A DNA stretch of 18,221 nt, from contig JADFNI010000020.1 of NCBI GenBank assembly GCA_022563455.1, forward strand, positions 1 through 18,221. The letters run 5' to 3'. The notes below the pieces were generated by a model. It had not been told where the DNA came from. It worked only from the letters and a program-made list of their open reading frames with translations, and did no database searches. Positions 7,701-14,852 of the stretch are shown here, piece after piece. Within the stretch, counting starts at the first letter, position 1, and every line of letters starts with the position of its first letter. The translations under genes and the position numbers were made by a program. This stretch comes from Nanobdellota archaeon. GTDB lineage: Archaea; Nanobdellota; Nanobdellia; Pacearchaeales; GW2011-AR1.

Positions 7701-9926
7701 TGCAACTGAATCAGAACCAACATCATCCAATACACCTTCATTTTGCCATGTTAGATTCTCTAAAAAAGTTGTTCCATTATTAATATAAACTCCAAAATTA
7801 ATTCCAACACCCCCTCCGGCAAATATCATGTCTAAATCACCATCGTTATCTATATCCCCAAGAGCAATAGAACCTGTGCCTACTCCCGATAAATTCTGCT
7901 CCCAAGTTATATTTTCAACAAAAGAAGTCCCATTATTGATCCAAACATAACTTTTATCTGCAACAGAGCATACGGAAGAACCAGAATCACAACCAATACT
8001 AATCATATCCAAATCTCCATCGCCATCTATATCCCCTAGTACAGCCCCATTATGATAATTAGAGGCTGTTAGATTACTCTGCCATTGCGGACTTTCAATC
8101 AAACCCACAATTAAATCTGTAGTAAAAGTCCTAGTGCTTGAATTTTGACAATTGGTAGAATTATCGCAAGCTTCTATGTACCACTGGAACGATTGTTTCC
8201 TGTTTATTGTTTCTGTAAATATGTAATAAGTATTATTTAATCCAGAAGTGTTTATTTGTTTTCTACTCCAAACTCCATCTTTCCAATCCCCCCATAAACT
8301 AACATTAGTCAAATTCAAGTTATCCGAAACAGTAACATTAAACGTGACTGTATATGAACTCAAGTTCGCATTATCTACGGGAGAATTCAAAGTTACATTT
8401 GGTCTATCTAAATCCGCTGAAGTTGTAAAACTTTGAGCCGTTGACCAGTTTCCAGCTTTTAGCCCAGTATCAATCGTCTGAACACTCCAATAATATGTTG
8501 TACTTGGTTTCAGTCTATCAACTTTTAAAGTAAAATTCTTTCTCTGCATCATGTTTCCAAAATATCCAAATGCTGTTCCTCCACGTGTAGCATCTCCACT
8601 CCCTCCATAAATTCCACTTATGATACTATGATTATTTGATGCTGTTCCTAACTTCAAATTATAATACAAACCATTTACTGAAGTTTCATTATCACTTCCA
8701 TTAAGCCACCCCAAAGCCATTTCCCTATTGTTGTAAGAACTTGAAAAACTCGTTGGGGGTGTTGGCGCAACATTGGGTGTTGTAATATTATTTATATAAA
8801 CTTTTTGGCTTTTTATTGAAACTAAATCCAAATCTCCATCATTGTCTATATCTCCCCAAAGTACAGAACCTTTTCTTACTCCTGTTAAATTTGCTTCAGC
8901 TGTTACATCTCTTACAAAAGTTGTTCCGTTATTTTCTCCGATTTGTATTTGATCGCTTCCACTCAATCCTGCATTTACTAAATCCAAATAGCCATTATTA
9001 TCATAATCTCCCAGCATCATAGAACCCCATATAATAAAAGACATTTCTGTTTCCCAAGGAGATCCATCTAAAAATGTACTCCCATTATTTACTAAAACTC
9101 TAAAACGAGATCCCCTAGATACAACATTATCAAAATCGCCATCATTCTCAAGATCTCCCCATGCTACATTTACTTCATCACCACCTGAGGCAGTCCAAGT
9201 AGGGGTGTAAATAAAACTCGTTCCATTATTAATATAAGTTTTAGCAGAGTCTACTCCTGCTATATTCAAATCCAAATCTCCATCATTATCAAAATCTATT
9301 AATCCTGTTGAAATTTTACCACCTCCATTTGTAATCTCTTGACCCCATATTGTACTATTTACAAAAGTTGTGCCATTGTTAATCCAAACCACCCTATTTG
9401 GAATTCCCATATCAGGAAATAATAAATCTAAATCCCCGTCTCCATCTATATCCCCAAAAGTAATAGATTTAGAATCTGCAAGAGTAGTTGAATTCATTAA
9501 CAAACTTTCCCAAGTTAAATTTTCCTGAAATGAAGTTCCATTATTAATATAAATTCTAGTTCCAATCCAAGAAAGTGCCAAATCTAAATCTCCATCATTG
9601 TCTATATCACCCAATGCTATGGATCCTGCCGCATTTGACAAATTTTGTTCCCATGTTATATTTTCCACAAAACTAGTTCCATTATTAATCCAAACATAAC
9701 TTTTATCAGCATCACTTGAAGTACAAACACTTTCAGTACACCCGATACTAATCATATCTAGATCTCCATCTCCATCCACATCTCCAAGAACTGCAGAATT
9801 AGCACTAACTGAACCTGTTAAATTCCCTTGCCAAGTTTCATTCTCAATCAATCCAACATTACTAGCACTAACAAACCAAAAAAACATTAAACAAAATACC
9901 AAACAAATCAACAAACTCTTTTTCAT
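4701..9926 (-). CDS. Giant membrane-anchored adhesin-like protein with two FG-GAP beta-propellers
   Basis: This 1741-aa surface protein is built from clear parts. A signal peptide (residues 1-22) leads to a seven-blade propeller (about 24-385), in which each blade carries an aspartate-rich calcium loop of the GDIDNDGDLD type, as in integrin alpha chains. Then come an FnIII-like domain (about 385-505) and an Ig-like domain (about 510-605). The whole unit repeats at about 607-1190 with another seven loops. Next are two near-identical Ig-like repeats (each with CWYSNDTYSVNT and TLTWSEG), further cadherin-like sequence, a Gly/Ser/Pro linker near 1560, a conserved-looking pre-membrane domain (RIKISVSDEIHYVG), a membrane helix (about 1710-1732) and a basic tail. 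N-x-S/T sequons are dense throughout. Adhesion or cell-cell contact is the likely role, inferred from architecture. It has its own TATA box. Confidence 0.9.
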   Translation of the reverse strand: MKKSLLICLVFCLMFFWFVSASNVGLIENETWQGNLTGSVSANSAVLGDVDGDGDLDMISIGCTESVCTSSDADKSYVWINNGTSFVENITWEQNLSNAAGSIALGDIDNDGDLDLALSWIGTRIYINNGTSFQENLTWESLLMNSTTLADSKSITFGDIDGDGDLDLLFPDMGIPNRVVWINNGTTFVNSTIWGQEITNGGGKISTGLIDFDNDGDLDLNIAGVDSAKTYINNGTSFIYTPTWTASGGDEVNVAWGDLENDGDFDNVVSRGSRFRVLVNNGSTFLDGSPWETEMSFIIWGSMMLGDYDNNGYLDLVNAGLSGSDQIQIGENNGTTFVRDVTAEANLTGVRKGSVLWGDIDNDGDLDLVSIKSQKVYINNITTPNVAPTPPTSFSSSYNNREMALGWLNGSDNETSVNGLYYNLKLGTASNNHSIISGIYGGSGDATRGGTAFGYFGNMMQRKNFTLKVDRLKPSTTYYWSVQTIDTGLKAGNWSTAQSFTTSADLDRPNVTLNSPVDNANLSSYTVTFNVTVSDNLNLTNVSLWGDWKDGVWSRKQINTSGLNNTYYIFTETINRKQSFQWYIEACDNSTNCQNSSTRTFTTDLIVGLIESPQWQSNLTASNYHNGAVLGDIDGDGDLDMISIGCDSGSSVCSVADKSYVWINNGTSFVENITWEQNLSGVGTGSIALGDIDNDGDLDMIFAGGGVGINFGVYINNGTTFLENLTWQNEGVLDDVGSDSVALGDIDGDGDLDILFPDMGSTKASVYINNGTSFVGDLIWSDEIDSGGKISTGLIDLDNDGDLDLNVHGASTSYSYKNNGTAFVRYPNWTIGPKDEANVVWGDIDNDGDLDQIVSGTSIPRYFINKISSVDQFVDESSSWNFDLSNIGWGSMMMGDYDNNGYLDLINAGDDQIEIGENNGSVFARDGTAEANLTGVRKGSVLWGDIDNDGDLDLVSIKSQKVYINNITTPNVAPTPPTSFSSSYNNREMSLGWLNGSDNETSVNGLYYNLKLGTASNNHSIISGIYGGSGDATRGGTAFGYFGNMMQRKNFTLKVDRLEPSTTYYWSVQTIDTGLKAGNFSTVQSFTTSADLERPNVTLNSPVDNANFSSYSITFNTTVSDNSNLTNVSLWGDWTGSFVINETNTSGLNNSEYIFTKDLTGFGDGTYIWRIEATDNETNVQNSSIRTFTIDTTPPNVSIVSPVNNANSSDTGLDINYTVSDSLVGLDSCWYSNDTYSVNTTITCGTNITTLTWSEGFHNITVWANDSVGNENSSSIDFTIDITIPVVNMLTLNHTNTTDTGLDINYTATDTFLDSCWYSNDTYSVNTSISCGINITTLTWSEGLHNVTIWANDSAGNEGQNLTLFTIDTTSPVFDNPRNFTVNINDSFSQNFTATDSAVEIDTYSLNDTSVFNVSQTGLITNITNLSTMTIYWLNISVNDTLGNLNSTVFFINITSDFDSPNVTLISPANSQSYTSNSQEIIFSYNVTDVSDITNCSLIIDGSISLTNSSITKDVNQNFTQTFTPATYTWNVNCTDALLNLGNSSSRSFTVTAPVTAPSGDSGDGSPSGTPSFWSNTFVVSDEEFKQEQGYVKELSKKQRIKISVSDEIHYVGIIDLTDTTATINITSDPIQIILSVGEDAKLDVLNDSFYDIYVLLNSIENEKANLTIKSIHEEIPEGKGNVETSGNVTGGGIGGLDEEEIIEGEKKKWTLGIIWIIVALIIIFVFVGIKFKVWKKWDIN
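7000..7146 (-). repeat. 147-bp tract identical to 8758-8904
   Basis: Every base from 7000 to 7146 matches 8758-8904, with mismatches immediately outside (A/G at 6999 and C/A at 7147). The tract covers the last propeller blade and the start of the FnIII-like domain. Flanking parts of the same duplicated module differ at many silent sites, so this tract looks recently homogenised, for example by gene conversion. Confidence 0.85.
8758..8904 (-). repeat. 147-bp tract identical to 7000-7146
   Basis: This is the partner of the 7000-7146 tract, in module copy 1 of the giant adhesin. The offset is exactly 1758 bases. Identical tracts of this length can also confuse short-read assembly, so module copy number should be treated with some caution. 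Confidence 0.85.
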
Positions 9927-9947
9927 ACTTCATCAACGAGAAATTCC

Positions 9948-9957
9948 TTTTTATAAT
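9948..9957 (-). promoter_or_regulatory. TATA box of the giant adhesin gene
   Basis: Minus-strand ATTATAAAAA is centred about 26 bases before the ATG at 9926. It begins at the stop codon of the upstream gene, and the leader would be nearly absent. This gives the giant gene its own promoter despite the 30-base gap. Confidence 0.65.
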
Positions 9958-11222
9958 TAATGCCCTACCAACTTCAATTTTGTCTTAGACCTATTGAAAA
10001 CTACAACAATTAGAGTTATACAAAGCATTGTAAACATTAAAACTAATTGATTCCCGGACAATATATTACTTCCAATCCCCAACACCGCTCCAGTTATTCC
10101 CGCCGTTGAGGGAAATATTTCTCCTAATTTATTCAAATTGATGGAAGGGTCGTCATTTTGTTCTTCCACTTTTACTTGCCCTATATTTTCTTGTCCATAG
10201 TTTGTCCAGGTTACTTCCCCATCTACAATAGGATCTATTTCAATACTTCTTGTTATATTATAATTCCCATCTGCTAAACTAGGTCTTAAATCAACAGTGA
10301 ATGTTACAGTTCCATTATTTGGTCCTAGAGTTTCTGCAACCAAAGGCAGACAATAAGGAGATTCTGCTCTATTTGTGCCTGTTCCTTTATCCTGATTGTA
10401 ACATTGAGTTTTATTAACATCTGTAAACCAGAAAAACATTCTTAGAGGTAATAATTCTCCACTAGCATAACCTGCTTTGAAAGGTATATCGATGGTATAG
10501 TTTAAAGTAATGTTAGATGTGCTGTTTAAAGTATTACTAATAAAAGTTTCCTGAGTTATAACGCCAGTATCTGTTCTAGAAATTCTTTTCCAAGTATTAT
10601 TCCATAAATCATAAGCATCACAATTTCCATTTATAACACAGTCATATAATTCTTCAAGCCAGCCGTGTTCTTCAGGTGTTAAAGAATCTTCTGCTTGCAT
10701 AGAAATTTCAATTGTTTTATCACTATCCGCAACAATATTTTGTGTTTTATCAAAATACCCTATTAGGTCTGAAAAAGTACATTCCCATGTCCCTGCAGCA
10801 AAACTATCAGCAGGAATTGAAGTATAAGGATTTTCAACATTTGCATCACTAAAACCATTATCACAAGAAACATCAAAACTTTTTTGACCACTTGTGTCTA
10901 TCTGCAACCCACCAAAACTATCAGTCAAATTGAAAGTAATCGTCCAATTAGCATACTGAAACTGCCTTGTTACAGACCAATCACTGGCTAAGACAGAATC
11001 ATTCGCCCTTACACGCCAGTAATAATCATCATCTGTTGTTGTGTAATCTGAAAGAGTAATATTGATTGAGGTGGGATCTGTTCCTTCTGCTATTGAAGTA
11101 TTACTATGAACTAAGTTTGCTGCTGCCATGTCACTTTCATTATAAATTTCTAAATCATAAGTTATAGTATCTCCATCAATATCTATAGAATTATTCCATG
11201 AAAAAGTTATTGTTGAATTCAT
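9957..11222 (-). CDS. C-terminal half of an interrupted LamG/FnIII surface protein
   Basis: The ATG at 11222 is only the first methionine of this 421-codon stretch and has no ribosome-binding site. Reading upstream in the same frame gives APPTIPVLSAPANNSNFA, a typical lead-in to an FnIII-like domain, and then the single TAA that ends the LamG frame. This is therefore very likely the second half of one 883-codon gene. It contains an FnIII-like domain (DGDTITYDLEIYNE to YYWRVRANDS), further sequon-rich beta sequence with paired cysteines, an acidic helical patch (EEHGWLEELYDCV), and a C-terminal membrane helix (about the last 45 residues) with a basic RSKTKLK tail. Without the first half it has no signal peptide, so on its own it would probably not be exported. 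Confidence 0.7.
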   Translation of the reverse strand: MNSTITFSWNNSIDIDGDTITYDLEIYNESDMAAANLVHSNTSIAEGTDPTSINITLSDYTTTDDDYYWRVRANDSVLASDWSVTRQFQYANWTITFNLTDSFGGLQIDTSGQKSFDVSCDNGFSDANVENPYTSIPADSFAAGTWECTFSDLIGYFDKTQNIVADSDKTIEISMQAEDSLTPEEHGWLEELYDCVINGNCDAYDLWNNTWKRISRTDTGVITQETFISNTLNSTSNITLNYTIDIPFKAGYASGELLPLRMFFWFTDVNKTQCYNQDKGTGTNRAESPYCLPLVAETLGPNNGTVTFTVDLRPSLADGNYNITRSIEIDPIVDGEVTWTNYGQENIGQVKVEEQNDDPSINLNKLGEIFPSTAGITGAVLGIGSNILSGNQLVLMFTMLCITLIVVVFNRSKTKLKLVGH

Positions 11223-11276
11223 TGCAAAATTTGAATTGTTTGCAGGAGCTGATAGTACTGGGATTGTTGGAGGGGC

Positions 11277-11279
11277 TTA
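11277..11279 (-). other. Single in-frame TAA splitting one gene
   Basis: The stop reads GTT TTT TAA GCC CCT. The open frame continues in the same phase on both sides, through residues that belong between a LamG and an FnIII domain, to a membrane anchor. A single-base change from AAA, CAA, GAA or similar would restore one 883-codon gene. The phase is kept, so a homopolymer indel is not the cause. Confidence 0.85.
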
Positions 11280-12605
11280 AAAAACATCTCTATAAGTTAT
11301 TCCTTCCCCGCAGTTATACAAATCGCTAATCTCTGAAGTCGTTAAACTTCTATTCCAAAATCCAACTTCATCCAAACTTCCATCAAAAAACCTATTAATT
11401 GTCCCAGCAAAATTAAAGGCTCCAAGAGTTAAAGAATCCCCAAGAGTAATAAAATTGCTAGGAGTTGATTGAGCTGCATAATCTGTAGTATATAAAATCC
11501 CATCCACATGAAAAGTTATATTATTATCAGCAGGAGTCATTGTCACAGCAACATGATGCCAATTACCATCTCTCCAAGTATTGTTTGGTGCTCCAAAGTC
11601 TCCTGACAGACCATTTCCGCTTCCGTCCCAGTAAAAAAACATTATTGTTCCGTTTTCATGTCCTGTTGTTTTTTGAGCATTTAAGAATATCCCCATCCTA
11701 GGATTTCCCCCACTTACTTCTTTTCCCCATGGTGTTGGTTGTGTTCCTGCCTCTTGAATTGTATTTAACCAAAAACTAATAGTAAATCCAGAACCAATAT
11801 CTGTTCCAATATCTAACATATCTGTTAAATTCACATAATCTGAATCTCCTGCTGTAAAATTAAAAGAAGCATTTATGATTCCTGTTTGTCCCCTTGCTGC
11901 TCCATTATTGGAACCAGTAATATTTCCTGTAGCATCTATGACATTTCCAGAAGTTCCATTTAATCTATAATATGCTATTATGTCTGTATTCATACTCTCA
12001 GTCCATTCTGCCCATTCGTTAACTTCAACGCCCAATAAAGTTGGAACCCATTCAACTCTTTCATTAGGTAACACATCTGTAAAAATTCCAATAATTGTTT
12101 TGCCAGAAGGGATAGTCCCAAGAGAGTTTAAATCATTCCATTCAAACATTTCTTCTTGATGCGTTCCTATTAAAACTTGTGAGCAGTCTCGTAAAATTGT
12201 CCCATTACTTGAAATTTCCCCATCAACACAAACCGTTTTATAATCATTCACTGTTTCAAATCCTAAACTATTTCTATATTTATAATTAAATTGTCTATCA
12301 AATCTTTTCATACTATTTTTAACATCATAAAAATCAAGTTTCTCTAAAACAGAAGAAATTGGTTGAGAAGAAAGTTTATTATCTATTGTAAATTCTGCAA
12401 CTTTCCTGTCTTTTCCACGTATAACATTAAAGACCAAAGGAGTATTAAGTGTTATATCTGAAATAACATTTCCAGATGAATCTTTAATTGTAACAACTTT
12501 ATTGACGCTGTCATATTCTTTTGTATTATGCGTTGCAGCAGATAAAAAGAAAAACGTACTAATTAATATAAAAACAAAAAATATAATAATTAAACTCTTT
12601 TTCAT
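11277..12605 (-). CDS. N-terminal half of an interrupted LamG-domain surface protein
   Basis: This 442-aa frame opens with a signal peptide (MKKSLIIIFFVFILIS, residues 1-24). Residues about 25-200 are a beta-rich region without a family I recognise. Residues about 208-435 form a LamG/concanavalin-A-like domain: IIAYYRLNGTSGNVIDATG, FTISFWLNT, GNWHHVAVTM, FHVDG, and the ending GSLDEVGFWNRSLTTSEI. Such domains bind carbohydrates or other surface ligands. The frame ends at TAA 11277, but the same frame stays open beyond it to 9957, where a membrane anchor is encoded. Ending here would give a secreted, unanchored lectin-like protein. It has its own TATA box at 12626-12637. Confidence 0.8.
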   Translation of the reverse strand: MKKSLIIIFFVFILISTFFFLSAATHNTKEYDSVNKVVTIKDSSGNVISDITLNTPLVFNVIRGKDRKVAEFTIDNKLSSQPISSVLEKLDFYDVKNSMKRFDRQFNYKYRNSLGFETVNDYKTVCVDGEISSNGTILRDCSQVLIGTHQEEMFEWNDLNSLGTIPSGKTIIGIFTDVLPNERVEWVPTLLGVEVNEWAEWTESMNTDIIAYYRLNGTSGNVIDATGNITGSNNGAARGQTGIINASFNFTAGDSDYVNLTDMLDIGTDIGSGFTISFWLNTIQEAGTQPTPWGKEVSGGNPRMGIFLNAQKTTGHENGTIMFFYWDGSGNGLSGDFGAPNNTWRDGNWHHVAVTMTPADNNITFHVDGILYTTDYAAQSTPSNFITLGDSLTLGAFNFAGTINRFFDGSLDEVGFWNRSLTTSEISDLYNCGEGITYRDVF

Positions 12606-12625
12606 AGATCTAGACTATAATAAGG

Positions 12626-12637
12626 GATATATAAGTC
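12626..12637 (-). promoter_or_regulatory. TATA box of the LamG gene
   Basis: Minus-strand CTTATATATCCC is centred about 25 bases before the ATG at 12605. There is no Shine-Dalgarno sequence, which again fits a leaderless archaeal transcript. Confidence 0.65.
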
Positions 12638-12659
12638 TTATTCCAAAAATGGTTGACAA

Positions 12660-12692
12660 AATAGGCAAAAAGGGATAAAATAAAACCATTCA
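12660..12692 (-). terminator. T-rich tract after the five-gene operon, possible terminator
   Basis: Past the operon's last stop the minus strand has GGTTTTATTTTATCCC followed by TTTTT. T-tracts of this kind can end archaeal transcripts. A weak inverted repeat (AATGGTT/AACCATT) brackets it. The 195-base gap otherwise holds the LamG promoter and the 36-base duplication. Confidence 0.3.
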
Positions 12693-12747
12693 TTGTATTT
12701 TTTGCTTTCAAAACTTTTAAAATAAACTTATCTTTCCCCCAACCTAA

Positions 12748-12819
12748 ATCCAATCACTAAATCTCAAGCAGCTTCACCATAGGATCCAATCACTAAATCT
12801 TAAGCAGCCTCACCATAAG
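12748..12819 (-). repeat. 36-bp tandem duplication spanning the stop codon of the 203-aa gene
   Basis: Units 12748-12783 and 12784-12819 differ at three bases. The unit is exactly 12 codons. In the gene's frame each copy reads SYGEAA, a stop, then DLVIG; the first stop met by the ribosome is TAA (12800) and the second is TGA (12764). Confidence 0.9.
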
Positions 12820-13408
12820 ATATAGAGATAGTATCACTAAGTACTCCAATATTAGAATTATTAGGAATAATTAACGATAAATCTATAGTTATATTCTGTA
12901 AAGATTCAAAAACATCACATACTCTTTGGGAATCTGGAGAAGCATTAACTTCATAAAAAGTATCCAAACTAAAACCGCTAGGAGGAGAACAAATGTCTTT
13001 TCCACCGTCAGACACATTATACCTATATCCTGGAGAGCTCCCCCCAATAAAAGAACTAGCTGTTTTTCCAGAACTAACATTAATAGTTAAATTTTCATTC
13101 CCAAGATTGGTTATTAAAAAACGAGTAGTAGTAGCACTCCAATTCCCATTAATAACACTTCCAAGAGTGTCAATTGTAGCCGATACTTGTCCAAGATTAA
13201 CTGAGCCAGAACCAAAATTTATAGTGTCATCAGTAAAATTTAATAAAACCAGTGAAGAAATACTCAAATTAACAAACCCACTGTCAACCGCTTTTCCAGT
13301 AAACAAAATTTTATATTCTCCAATAGAGTTAAGTGCAAAAACCAAAGAGACTACTGAAAACAAAAACAGAGCCGTAGATCCAAGAACAAAATAATCATCC
13401 CGCTCCAT
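12800..13408 (-). CDS. 203-aa anchored beta protein with TG-x(2)-VDSG motif
   Basis: The start is the ATG at 13408, preceded by GGGGTG; it lies inside the end of the upstream gene (14-base overlap), so translation is probably coupled. A membrane segment (about residues 7-28) is followed by FTGKAVDSGFVNLSI, matching ITGNVVDSGIIDLFV in the 676-aa protein. The remainder is one beta domain: NFGSGSVNLG, FLITNLGNENLTINVS, and a closing IDLSLIIPNNSNIG with SDTISISY. The same pattern closes the 550-aa protein (IDISILVPSNEGPG), so the two share a domain. The general look (anchor, then a single beta domain with an FxIxNxG strand) recalls fibre subunits such as TasA/camelysin, but that is a fold-level guess. 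A duplicated stop region follows the gene. Confidence 0.8.
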   Translation of the reverse strand: MERDDYFVLGSTALFLFSVVSLVFALNSIGEYKILFTGKAVDSGFVNLSISSLVLLNFTDDTINFGSGSVNLGQVSATIDTLGSVINGNWSATTTRFLITNLGNENLTINVSSGKTASSFIGGSSPGYRYNVSDGGKDICSPPSGFSLDTFYEVNASPDSQRVCDVFESLQNITIDLSLIIPNNSNIGVLSDTISISYGEAA

Positions 13409-13604
13409 TTTCACCCCTCTCAGTATATGGGACAATTTCTAAACTAATCTTCCCAACACTGTTAGCATTAGTCCCGCCGAAGTTTTCATTTCCATCATAA
13501 GATTCTCGAGCACTAGAAAGTGTAGACTCAATTGCAAAAGAAAAAAGCAACATCACAATCGCAACAACTAAAAAAATTACTGCAAGCCTCTGTTTTCTAT
13601 TCAT
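13395..13604 (-). CDS. 69-aa single-pass membrane protein
   Basis: The ATG at 13604 is preferred to a TTG at 13622, because GGAGGT at 13615-13620 serves as its ribosome site; the TTG overlaps that site. The protein is basic (MNRKQR), then one hydrophobic helix (about residues 7-26), then a short polar exterior part that ends with a strand-like VGKISLEIVP and a glycine/glutamate tail. It sits between the NEW3-like gene and the 203-aa gene, overlapping the latter. The size and layout resemble a small pilin-like or anchoring subunit, but no family motif supports a specific call. A TATA-like TTTATATAG near 13628 may add internal transcription. Confidence 0.75.
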   Translation of the reverse strand: MNRKQRLAVIFLVVAIVMLLFSFAIESTLSSARESYDGNENFGGTNANSVGKISLEIVPYTERGENGAG

Positions 13605-13637
13605 CTCAAAAAAAACCTCCAAAACTATATAAATTCA

Positions 13638-14852
13638 TCATTTAAACCTCTTCCTAAGTTTAAGGAACCATAAAAGATTGATCAACACAAGTAAAACGAC
13701 GACAATTATAAGAACAACAATAATTGTATCAAGTTCTTCTCCAGAACCACTGTCCGAAATAACATATCCAAGACCAATAATTGTTAAGTCATTTTCACTT
13801 ACCTCGAATCGTAAATTATTATTACTTACTTTTCCAGCATAATTAATTGTCACATCAGCCTCGTAAGTTCCTTCCTTTACTCCAGCAGTATCCCAATAAG
13901 AAACAAAAACTTTTTTAGAAAGTGCTGCCACCTCATAACTTACAGACTCAAATGCCGAAACAATAATCCCATCATCATCCTTTATTTTTGTTTCTATGTA
14001 TGCTCCACTAATAGGTTCACTCCATTTATTTTCCACAAGCATCTCAAGCTTTGCAATCTCTCCAAGGCTAAAATCAGAAACTCTTATACTTTCAAGCTCA
14101 AGTTCCAAACTACCAACGCTAAATATCTTTTCTAAATTAATTGTTCCTTCATCATAAACAAGACTAGCAACAGCTCTGTACTCTCCGATTGCAACATCTG
14201 CCACCCAGTCATAAACAATTTCTCTCTTTTCACCAGAAGGAACCTCAATTGTACCAGTATTAAAAGAGCCAACAACTTCATCAAGCTTATTAAATATTTC
14301 AACATTTGCCCATACACTTGTTAAATCAAATTCCCCAGCACTAACAATAGGAAACACAAACCGAACAGCTTCTCCTTGATTAGCATTATAAATAATAAGG
14401 TCAGCATTTGCATATTTTCCAGGAAAAGGAACATAAACATAAATTTGAGTAACAACTGCAAGAGTCGCAAAAACTTGAGCCCCCGAAGATCCACTAGAAC
14501 TTGGCACTTGTAAAATAATTACTTCCCCAATATGAAGTCCAGGTTCCAAGTCCCCTGGTAAATTAAGAGTATAACTAAATTCTCTAGTTTTTATGTCTGA
14601 AGGAATTGAAGATTTCGATTCAGATATTTGAATATATTCTGCTAATTCTCCATCTGGAACCATAACAATATCTATATCTTTTTTATCCGAGTTAATAACT
14701 TCAAACTTAACTTCTCGCTCAAGGCCTGGCTCAAAGTCAATTGTCGTCCTAGCTGGAGTTACCCCAAGAGCACTAACACCTGACATCAATATAAGCATAA
14801 GAAATCCAAATCCAAAAATAAATAATTTTTTATTATTCATTTTATTATTCAT
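13638..14852 (-). CDS. NEW3-like secreted membrane-anchored protein, copy 2
   Basis: The start is the ATG at 14852 (404 aa): GGGAGG lies 6-7 bases upstream, and the ATG overlaps the end of the preceding gene. A signal peptide (about residues 8-30, ending VSALG) is followed by GVTPARTTIDFEPGLE, which opens a series of beta-sandwich domains (compare NEW3/COG1470-type archaeal proteins). A membrane helix (about 372-395) and a basic LRKRFK tail end it. It is the paralogue of the 371-aa protein at 3391, aligned through VPFPGKY, YNANQGEAVR, VGSLELEL, NKWSEPISGAY and WDTAGVKEGTYEADVTINY. In both places the next structural gene downstream encodes an anchored protein with the VDSG motif. It probably faces outward and supports or assembles surface structures; that is inference. 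Confidence 0.85.
   Translation of the reverse strand: MNNKMNNKKLFIFGFGFLMLILMSGVSALGVTPARTTIDFEPGLEREVKFEVINSDKKDIDIVMVPDGELAEYIQISESKSSIPSDIKTREFSYTLNLPGDLEPGLHIGEVIILQVPSSSGSSGAQVFATLAVVTQIYVYVPFPGKYANADLIIYNANQGEAVRFVFPIVSAGEFDLTSVWANVEIFNKLDEVVGSFNTGTIEVPSGEKREIVYDWVADVAIGEYRAVASLVYDEGTINLEKIFSVGSLELELESIRVSDFSLGEIAKLEMLVENKWSEPISGAYIETKIKDDDGIIVSAFESVSYEVAALSKKVFVSYWDTAGVKEGTYEADVTINYAGKVSNNNLRFEVSENDLTIIGLGYVISDSGSGEELDTIIVVLIIVVVLLVLINLLWFLKLRKRFK

Larger units (their letters stand above)
6354..9857 (-). repeat. Two tandem copies of a ~585-codon module inside the giant gene
   Basis: Copy 1 (9857-8109) and copy 2 (8108-about 6354) encode the same order: VGLIE start, seven FG-GAP/VCBS blades, FnIII-like domain, Ig-like domain. 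Matching points lie 1758 bases apart, a whole number of codons. Much of the module has diverged, especially in blades and at synonymous positions, while one tract is still identical (listed separately). Confidence 0.85.

Noticed and set aside
386..9022. Plus-strand open frames of 60-160 codons across the surface genes
   Set aside because: They lie opposite well-supported minus-strand genes, have no ribosome sites or recognisable domains, and arise from sequon-rich codon bias read backwards.
11277..11279. Pyrrolysine or selenocysteine recoding at the internal stop
   Set aside because: The codon is TAA, whereas those systems use TAG and TGA, and no SECIS-like element was evident.
9957..11285. 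Frameshift in the T6 run near the internal stop
   Set aside because: Both halves are in the same phase, so an insertion or deletion in the run would break, not explain, the continuity.
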